A DNA stretch of 8,377 bases from an uncultured Eubacteriales bacterium (lineage in GTDB: Bacteria; Bacillota; Clostridia; Christensenellales; CAG-917), in assembly GCA_900550855.1 (NCBI GenBank), contig URTQ01000065.1, positions 1 to 8,377 on the forward strand. Direction: 5' to 3'. This document shows, one piece after another, positions 1 to 3,939 of the stretch; the stretch's first letter is position 1, and every line of letters begins with the position of its first letter. The translations under genes and the position numbers were made by a program. A model generated the notes under the pieces. The model did not search any database. It worked only from the letters and a program-made list of their open reading frames with translations, and was not told the origin of the DNA.

Positions 1-126
1 CGCTTTCTCGCCGCCGTTGCGGCTCGCGTTCCGCCTTCGAACAAGTTTTGCAATAAAACACGATTTGTGTTGCAATTTGTCTATTCTAAACACTTTTCGT
101 GTATTTATACTTTTATAAAGCACTAA
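1..126 (+). other. Open reading frame running in from the left edge, probably not a gene
   Basis: Frame 1 is open from the first base to a TAA at 124-126 (41 codons), so it could be the 3' end of a plus-strand gene that starts outside the window. The first part reads as RFLAAVAARVPPSNKF. The first 45 bases are clearly more GC-rich than the AT-rich stretch that follows, and the frame runs through the left arm of the inverted repeat at 53-80. I recognise no domain. An untranslated intergenic repeat is at least as likely. Confidence 0.15.
10..23. repeat. Small GC-rich hairpin
   Basis: GCCGC (10-14) and GCGGC (19-23) pair perfectly around a CGTT loop. No T-run follows on either strand close enough to make it a standard terminator. 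It lies in the GC-rich first 45 bases, whose composition differs from the AT-rich DNA after it. Confidence 0.35.
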
Positions 127-180
127 ATTTTGCCATTTATCTTTAAAAATCAACAAATTGCAACACAAATCGTGTTTTAT
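53..180. repeat. 128-bp element bounded by 28-bp perfect inverted repeats
   Basis: Positions 53-80 and 153-180 are exact reverse complements over 28 bases, separated by 72 bases of AT-rich DNA. Each arm also contains a smaller hairpin, AACAC-N5-GTGTT. Between the arms a similar ACAC-N5-GTGT sits near 90-102. The right arm covers the stop codon of the YtxC-like gene (177-179), so that gene's transcript would begin folding into this structure at its end. No clear target-site duplication flanks the arms. It could be a MITE-like element, a dispersed intergenic repeat, or a large 3' mRNA stem that stops or stabilises the transcript. The pairing is seen directly; the function is inferred. Confidence 0.75.
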
Positions 181-890
181 GCTTTTTCAATAACTTTTGC
201 GATTTTTCGCAAAGTGTTGTTGAGTCCGTCCGAAAAACCGTTCCTCTCGACGTATATTTCGCAAGGCTTTTCCTTGATTATCGCGTCAAGCAAATTGTAT
301 TCTTCCTCGTCGAACAATCTCACGATTTCGACTCTGCGCCTTTCGGTCAGATTCTCGACGATTTTGCCGTCGGTTGCGATTCTGTTCTTTCCGCCGTCGC
401 TTCCCGATATAAACGCCGCTATGTCGAAAACGTCTTTGTCACCCTCACTTCCTTCGAGCAATCTCGACGCTACGTCCGCTATTTCTGCCCAAGCGTCTTT
501 TAGCGAGCGCATACGAAAGTTGAAAAGTCCGTCTATGTTGTAGTCCATCGAATCAGACAACACCTTTGCCACGACGTTTTCTTCGAAGTCCTTGTCAAAA
601 TGAAGCATCGAACAGAGCAACGCGCACTTTGCGTACGACATACGGTGAACGGGCAATCTTTCCAAAAAGAATCTGAGTTTCAGATACGACAAAAACACGA
701 CCGCCAGCGTGCGATACATTTCGTTTTCGATTTTTTGCGAAACGTCGCAGGACGAAGCAAGATATATCCATATTCTTTCGTCGTTTTCTTCCGTCGCGTA
801 GGACACGTCTTTGGTACATTGCAGTTTTTTGAGGATATAGTCGATTTCCTTTCCGTACTCTTTGCCGATGCTAATCACGTTTGACCACAT
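177..890 (-). CDS. ytxC: YtxC-like putative sporulation protein
   Basis: A 237-residue soluble protein with no signal peptide or membrane segment. I assign it to the YtxC family from pattern memory. Residues 117-134 (YNIDGLFNFRMRSLKDAW) match the family's hallmark helix, typically like INIEGFIRFRLKDY. It is preceded by an alpha-helical region (about 52-112) and followed by a C-terminal alpha/beta part (about 186-232). There, EEEYNLLDAIIKEKPCEIYV resembles the family's closing segment, a helix then a strand rich in Ile and Val. The family is usually nearer 280-300 residues, so this copy is short, with a compressed N-terminal part. YtxC has no assigned biochemical function; it is conserved in endospore-forming Firmicutes. 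No Shine-Dalgarno sequence precedes the ATG at 890; a TACAAT hexamer ends 6 nt before it. The stop codon lies inside an inverted-repeat arm. The main alternative is an unrelated helical protein. Confidence 0.68.
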   Translation of the reverse strand: MWSNVISIGKEYGKEIDYILKKLQCTKDVSYATEENDERIWIYLASSCDVSQKIENEMYRTLAVVFLSYLKLRFFLERLPVHRMSYAKCALLCSMLHFDKDFEENVVAKVLSDSMDYNIDGLFNFRMRSLKDAWAEIADVASRLLEGSEGDKDVFDIAAFISGSDGGKNRIATDGKIVENLTERRRVEIVRLFDEEEYNLLDAIIKEKPCEIYVERNGFSDGLNNTLRKIAKVIEKA

Positions 891-902
891 ACAACTATTG
901 TA
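890..902 (-). promoter_or_regulatory. -10-like TACAAT six bases before the ytxC-like ATG
   Basis: On the minus strand TACAAT occupies 902-897, followed by AGTTGT and then the ATG at 890. This spacing would place the transcription start on the A of the start codon, as in leaderless mRNAs. No purine-rich ribosome-binding site lies in the preceding 20 bases. I found no good -35 hexamer at 16-18 bp spacing, which lowers confidence. Confidence 0.35.
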
Positions 903-941
903 TGCAAACGCTATACAAAAATTAGTGGAATATTTTGTAGA

Positions 942-980
942 ATATAAAAAGAAAGGAACGCCTTGAAAAAACGTTCCTTA
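942..980 (-). terminator. Rho-independent terminator of the sigma/anti-sigma operon
   Basis: Read on the minus strand, AAGGAACG (979-972) pairs with CGTTCCTT (960-953) in a perfect 8-bp stem with an 11-nt loop. TCTTTTT follows immediately. It starts 40 bp after the anti-sigma stop codon. The plus strand lacks a T-run after the hairpin, so the terminator is directional. It separates this operon from the ytxC-like gene downstream. Confidence 0.8.
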
Positions 981-992
981 AATGCTATTTTA

Positions 993-1013
993 CGCCTTTG
1001 CGCTTTGCGCCTT
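993..1013. repeat. Near-tandem 7-bp repeats with a small hairpin
   Basis: CGCCTTT, GCGCTTT and GCGCCTT follow one another directly. The central GCGC-TTT-GCGC (1000-1010) can form a tight 4-bp hairpin. They sit between the anti-sigma stop codon and its terminator. The stretch may add to the 3' structure of the transcript or may simply be low-complexity spacer. Confidence 0.35.
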
Positions 1014-1019
1014 GAAAGG

Positions 1020-1583
1020 TCAATCGACTTTTATAACCTTGCAATCGCCGTTTCTCGTATCAACCTCGATTTTGATTTCAAAATCGCTGCGCTTGACTTC
1101 GAGTTCGACGATGTATGTGTAATAACTGCTCTTCAAATCTTTGCCGTTGTAGTTGAAATCCGCGTCCACGTCTTCGGTTTTGAAGTCGTCTTTGCTTGCA
1201 ACGTTGACGTATGTGAAGTTGTTTGAATCGCTGACAAATTCGAACGCTTTTGCCTTTGCGATATCGATGCAAGCGGATTTGGAATACACCGCCGACTTTT
1301 TGGCGTACGACGCCGCCGAGCCGAACACGCCGCCCAAAATCGCGGCAATGACTGCCAGCACGCAAACGAGCGAGCAGAACGGAATGACGATATATTGCCA
1401 TTTGAATTTCTTTTTGGCTTTTTTCACGTCTTCCGCGTCCGCTTCCTTAACCGGCGATTCCTCGCGCACGGACTCGTTTTGCAAAAACTCGTTGGCTTTT
1501 ACAAGTTGCTCTTTTACGAATTGCTTTTCTTCTTCTGTGGCGACACCGTCCCGATAGTGTTTGAACGCTTCATCAAAATTCAT
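1020..1583 (-). CDS. Membrane anti-sigma factor with PepSY-like outer domain
   Basis: A 187-residue single-pass membrane protein that probably holds the ECF sigma factor encoded just upstream. Residues 1-60 are a charged helical cytoplasmic region starting MNFDEAFKHYRDGVATEEEK, a typical opening of Firmicute anti-sigma proteins; no zinc-binding Cys/His motif is present. Residues about 63-88 form one hydrophobic segment preceded by KKAKKKFKW, which puts the N-terminus inside. Residues about 101-187 lie outside and look like a PepSY-type domain: a helix (CIDIAKAKAFEFV) followed by beta strands ending in IKIEVDTRNGDCKVIKV. The ATG at 1583 overlaps the sigma stop codon (ATGA) and has GGAGG 7 nt upstream inside the sigma gene, supporting coupled translation. 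The signal sensed and the inactivating protease cannot be read from the sequence. Confidence 0.85.
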   Translation of the reverse strand: MNFDEAFKHYRDGVATEEEKQFVKEQLVKANEFLQNESVREESPVKEADAEDVKKAKKKFKWQYIVIPFCSLVCVLAVIAAILGGVFGSAASYAKKSAVYSKSACIDIAKAKAFEFVSDSNNFTYVNVASKDDFKTEDVDADFNYNGKDLKSSYYTYIVELEVKRSDFEIKIEVDTRNGDCKVIKVD

Positions 1584-2059
1584 ATATTTGCCTCCAAAAT
1601 TTCTTTGAGTTTGAGCCTCGCTCTATACAGTTGAATCTTCACGTTGTCAGTCGATTCGCCGACGATGGACGAAATTTCCTTGACGGACATCGAGTCGAAA
1701 TAATAGAGCCGCACGACCTCGCGATAGCCGTCTTTCAAGAGCGATATAGCCTTGTAGAGCGCTCGATATTCGTCCTTTTGAATCACGTCGTCCACAAGCG
1801 AGTCGTCCGACTGCAAGTCGCCTTCTATCCCTTCGATTCTCTTGTTTTTTCTGAGCATATCGAAGTAGAGATTGCGGCACACTTTGAACAGCCAGAACTT
1901 GAAGCCGTCTTTTTCCTCGTCGATAGAGCGGATTGCGCGCATATACGCTTCCTGAACGATATCCTCGGCGAGCGTGCGATTGTGGCAGAACGAAAACACA
2001 TACAAGAGAGCCTCGTTGTAGTATTTCTTAAACAGATTTTCCCAGGCAGTGTTTTTCAT
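1580..2059 (-). CDS. ECF-family RNA polymerase sigma factor
   Basis: A 159-residue extracytoplasmic-function sigma factor. Region 2 covers about residues 5-73, with the core-binding helix AEDIVQEAYMRAI and the -10-recognising helix FKFWLFKVCRNLYFDMLRK. A short acidic linker follows. Region 4 covers about 98-156, with the -35-recognising helix-turn-helix in SMSVKEISSIVGESTDNVKI. Length is normal and no sigma 1 or 3 domain is present. The start at 2059 has GAGGG 4 nt upstream (2068-2064). It is the first gene of the operon; its product presumably directs RNA polymerase to envelope-stress promoters, including the candidate AGTAAC-N16-CGTC promoter before its own gene, when the membrane anti-sigma factor releases it. 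I cannot name the ECF subgroup. Confidence 0.93.
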   Translation of the reverse strand: MKNTAWENLFKKYYNEALLYVFSFCHNRTLAEDIVQEAYMRAIRSIDEEKDGFKFWLFKVCRNLYFDMLRKNKRIEGIEGDLQSDDSLVDDVIQKDEYRALYKAISLLKDGYREVVRLYYFDSMSVKEISSIVGESTDNVKIQLYRARLKLKEILEANI

Positions 2060-2069
2060 TCATCCCTCA

Positions 2070-2102
2070 CTAAAAAGACGTTTGTATTGTATTTCGGTTA
2101 CT
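2070..2102 (-). promoter_or_regulatory. Candidate autoregulatory ECF-type promoter
   Basis: On the minus strand AGTAAC (2102-2097) and CGTC (2080-2077) are separated by exactly 16 bases. This matches the usual ECF layout, an AAC-containing -35 and a CGTC/CGTA -10. Transcription would start near 2070, about 10 nt before the sigma ATG, leaving just enough leader for GAGGG. A TACAAT at 2091-2086 could be a housekeeping -10, but its -35 region is poor. Confidence 0.45.
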
Positions 2103-2121
2103 GATTTTTGCTATATTTTTT

Positions 2122-2142
2122 CAAAAAACGCGATATTTTCGC
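2122..2142 (-). terminator. Weak possible terminator after the AraC gene
   Basis: On the minus strand GCGA (2142-2139) can pair with TCGC (2133-2130) over a 5-nt loop, followed by G and six Ts. The stem is only 4 bp, so termination may be inefficient. It lies 27 bp after the AraC stop codon. Confidence 0.3.
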
Positions 2143-2168
2143 ACATTTTTCGATATTTTAAAGCGTTC

Positions 2169-2930
2169 TCAAACGGTTGCGTTCGACGCCAAATACTCTT
2201 TCGGGGTCATACCGTACTCTTTTTTGAAGCACTGAATATAGTGCGTTTGCGAGCAGAACCCGAAATAATAGCCGATTTCGCCGTATTCTACGCCGTTTGC
2301 AAGCAGAGTTTTCGACGCTTCGAGTTTCTGCGTAACGATGTATTTGTGCAAACTTACGCCGACGTACTTTTTGAACTTTTGCGACAGATAATCCGCGCTC
2401 ACGCCGCACTCGCTCGCAACTTCGTCGCAAGTCAGCCTCTCGTGAAGCCTTGCGCTCACAACCTTAATCGCCTTGCGGATATACGGCGGATATTCCAGCC
2501 TTTGACGGTGACTTCTCACGAGCATTGTAAGTTCGGTCGCCTTTTCCACGAGGAAATTCATTATTTCTTCGGGCGAATCCGTTTTGTCAACGGTTTGAAT
2601 GTACGAGTCTGAAAGGTTGTACGCCTCGCTTTCCATAAGTCCGCCTTCGACGGCATAGCGCGTTGCAAGCGTAATGCAACTGACCGCAAGATACTTGACT
2701 TGTCGCAAATTGTCGTCGCTCATTCTGCCCACGACCAACGCTTCGCCCATAAAACTTGCCATATTGTTTTGCAGTCCTTCGACGTCGCCGTTTTTTACGC
2801 AGGTATAAAACGCCACTTCGCGACTGTACGGCGTATGCGCAACGCCGCTTTCTCGTTGCTCGAATTGCGGATTTTGCACGCCTTTTGGCAAAAATCGGAC
2901 GTTAAGTTTTGCATTGTCTTCGTTGCTCAT
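2169..2930 (-). CDS. AraC/XylS-family transcriptional regulator
   Basis: A 253-residue DNA-binding regulator. The C-terminal AraC domain spans about residues 150-248. Its first helix-turn-helix is at about 166-187 (LTCDEVASECGVSADYLSQK). The second is at about 215-240, ending in the family signature FKKEYGMTPKEY (235-246). The N-terminal 145 residues are helical (for example LVVGRMSDDNLRQVKYLAVS) and lack a cupin-type sugar pocket, as in many YesN-like clostridial regulators, so the ligand is unknown. It is divergent from the sugar acetyltransferase and near a GH3 glucosidase, so carbohydrate control is the natural inference. There is no Shine-Dalgarno before the ATG at 2930. A TATTAT hexamer ends 6 nt upstream, hinting at a leaderless message. 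Confidence 0.92.
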   Translation of the reverse strand: MSNEDNAKLNVRFLPKGVQNPQFEQRESGVAHTPYSREVAFYTCVKNGDVEGLQNNMASFMGEALVVGRMSDDNLRQVKYLAVSCITLATRYAVEGGLMESEAYNLSDSYIQTVDKTDSPEEIMNFLVEKATELTMLVRSHRQRLEYPPYIRKAIKVVSARLHERLTCDEVASECGVSADYLSQKFKKYVGVSLHKYIVTQKLEASKTLLANGVEYGEIGYYFGFCSQTHYIQCFKKEYGMTPKEYLASNATV

Positions 2931-2964
2931 ACAAAAATAATATCATACTTTTTGTATTTTACAA
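2930..2964 (-). promoter_or_regulatory. Promoter of the AraC gene, apparently leaderless
   Basis: On the minus strand TTGTAA (2964-2959), a 16-bp spacer and TATTAT (2942-2937) form a plausible sigma-A promoter. The -10 ends 6 nt before the ATG, so initiation would fall on or next to the start codon. No purine-rich ribosome-binding site is visible. Confidence 0.5.
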
Positions 2965-2970
2965 CGGTTT

Positions 2971-2998
2971 TTTGATATTTTGTAATAAAATTTGATAT
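2971..2998. promoter_or_regulatory. Possible AraC-type operator: TTTGATAT direct repeats
   Basis: TTTGATAT occurs at 2971-2978 and 2991-2998, starting exactly 20 bp apart, close to two helical turns. AraC proteins commonly bind direct repeats about 21 bp apart, with the proximal one touching the -35. Here the second copy covers the candidate -35 (2992-2997) of the acetyltransferase promoter. A third copy spans 3055-3062, over that gene's start codon. The region is AT-rich, so chance is a real alternative. Confidence 0.35.
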
Positions 2999-3019
2999 AA
3001 ATCTATCCTTTTATAAAAT
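2992..3019 (+). promoter_or_regulatory. Candidate promoter of the acetyltransferase gene
   Basis: TTGATA (2992-2997) and TAAAAT (3014-3019) are separated by 16 bp; each hexamer has one mismatch to the sigma-A consensus. Transcription would start near 3026, giving a leader of about 35 nt that carries the strong ribosome-binding site at 3044-3052. Overlapping AT-rich alternatives such as TATAAA at 3012 exist. Confidence 0.5.
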
Positions 3020-3060
3020 AAAATGGTATCGTAAACAAATATCGAGAGGGGGTATTTGAT

Positions 3061-3744
3061 ATGAGCAAGGAAAAGAAAGACTGGACTCGTATGGTTGAGG
3101 GCAAACTCTACAACTCGGCGAGCAAAGACATTTTCTGGCAACACGCAAGGGGTTTGTTGCTTACGCAAAGATTCAACAAATGCCCCGTTTGGAACGCACC
3201 CAAGCAAAAACGACTTCTCAACAAACTCATTCCGTCGTCAAAGGGCAAATCCGTTTGGATTTTCACGCCTTTTTATTGCGAATACGGCGTAAACATTCAC
3301 GTCGGAAACGATATATTTTTCAACTACAACTGCACGCTTTTGGACATCTCGCCCATAACGCTCGAAGACGGCGTATGGCTCGGCGCAAACGTCACCATCG
3401 CAACGCCTTGCCATCCGTTTTTGGCAAGCGAACGCTTAAATCAACAATACCCCGACGGCTTCCACGACCTCGAATATTCAAAACCCGTAGCCATCAAAAA
3501 GGGTTGCTGGATTGCGTCGAACGTGACCATATGCGGCGGCGTTACGATCGGCGAAAACACGGTCGTTGGCGCAGGAAGCGTGGTGACGCGCGACTTGCCC
3601 GCCAACTGCATTGCGGTAGGCTCGCCCGCAAGAGTGCTTCGCTATCTCGACGACAAGGACAGAATGGACGTTTGGAACACCTATATAAACGACGAAATGC
3701 CGCTCTCTATCCGTGAAAAAGAGAAACTCGCCGCTCAAAAATAA
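3061..3744 (+). CDS. Sugar O-acetyltransferase (maltose/galactoside type)
   Basis: A 227-residue cytoplasmic enzyme of the left-handed beta-helix family that moves acetyl from acetyl-CoA to a sugar hydroxyl. Residues about 9-60 match the N-terminal maltose-acetyltransferase helical domain (RMVEGKLYNSASKDIFWQHA). Residues about 75-195 are hexapeptide-repeat beta-helix coils, with CEYGVNIHVGNDIFFNYNCT, VWLGANVTIA and VTIGENTVVGAGSVVTRDLP. His118 in ATPCHPF matches the catalytic histidine of galactoside acetyltransferase. VGSPARVL (187-194) is the usual closing motif. A charged tail of about 30 residues makes it longer than the common 185-205. The start has GAGAGGGGG (3044-3052) 8 nt upstream. 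It is divergent from the AraC gene and precedes the GH3 gene, so it may act on sugars released there. The exact acceptor sugar is unknown. Confidence 0.92.
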   Translation: MSKEKKDWTRMVEGKLYNSASKDIFWQHARGLLLTQRFNKCPVWNAPKQKRLLNKLIPSSKGKSVWIFTPFYCEYGVNIHVGNDIFFNYNCTLLDISPITLEDGVWLGANVTIATPCHPFLASERLNQQYPDGFHDLEYSKPVAIKKGCWIASNVTICGGVTIGENTVVGAGSVVTRDLPANCIAVGSPARVLRYLDDKDRMDVWNTYINDEMPLSIREKEKLAAQK

Positions 3745-3753
3745 TCGTATATC

Positions 3754-3789
3754 CGATTGCAAAATTTATATTGAACGTCGATTGCAAAA
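3754..3789 (+). repeat. Direct repeat CGATTGCAAAA upstream of the GH3 gene
   Basis: CGATTGCAAAA occurs at 3754-3764 and 3779-3789, 25 bp apart start to start. The first copy lies just upstream of the GH3 -35 hexamer (3771-3776) and the second fills the spacer. That placement suits a regulator-binding site, but no regulator can be assigned. Confidence 0.45.
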
Positions 3790-3799
3790 ATGATATAAT
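3771..3799 (+). promoter_or_regulatory. Extended -10 promoter of the GH3 gene
   Basis: TTGAAC (3771-3776), a 17-bp spacer and a perfect TATAAT (3794-3799) preceded by TGA (extended -10, TGN) form a strong sigma-A promoter. Transcription would start near 3806, leaving about 134 nt of untranslated leader before the ATG at 3940. The GH3 gene is therefore probably transcribed independently of the acetyltransferase gene. Confidence 0.75.
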
Positions 3800-3805
3800 G
3801 AAATA

Positions 3806-3939
3806 TAGTTTTTCAAAACTTATTTGATTATATAACTACCGCGCACGCGTATTAAGTCACGCGGCAAAAATACGAAAAACACAGAATCGGCACTTTATCG
3901 CCGAAAAACCAAAATATAAACACTCTGTTGGAGGAAATT
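3806..3939 (+). promoter_or_regulatory. Structured 5' leader of the GH3 gene
   Basis: The leader holds two short hairpins. CCGCG (3839-3843) pairs with CGCGG (3860-3864). TCGGC (3887-3891) pairs with GCCGA (3900-3904). Neither is followed by a T-run, so neither is an attenuator of the classic kind, and I recognise no riboswitch consensus. The ribosome-binding site GGAGG lies at 3930-3934, outside both stems. Confidence 0.35.

Noticed and set aside
53..180. The 28-bp repeats as CRISPR repeats
   Set aside because: There are only two copies, in inverted orientation and 72 bp apart, with no cas genes; a CRISPR array needs direct repeats with regular spacers.
130..543. 137-codon plus-strand open frame
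   Set aside because: It overlaps the YtxC-like gene on the opposite strand and has a Ser/Leu-rich product without motifs; the minus-strand reading matches a protein family.
3771..3789. Catabolite-responsive element (cre) around TTGAACGTCGATTGCAA
   Set aside because: It is roughly palindromic and overlaps the -35, but it does not fit the spacing of the TGWAANCGNTNWCA consensus, so it is not called.
3839..3864. Hairpin at 3839-3864 as a terminator of the acetyltransferase gene
   Set aside because: It is followed by CAAAAA rather than a T-run on the plus strand, and it lies downstream of the strong GH3 promoter.
3928..3939. TTG at 3928 as the GH3 start, adding four residues
   Set aside because: GGAGG at 3930-3934 lies within those codons and is spaced correctly for the ATG at 3940.
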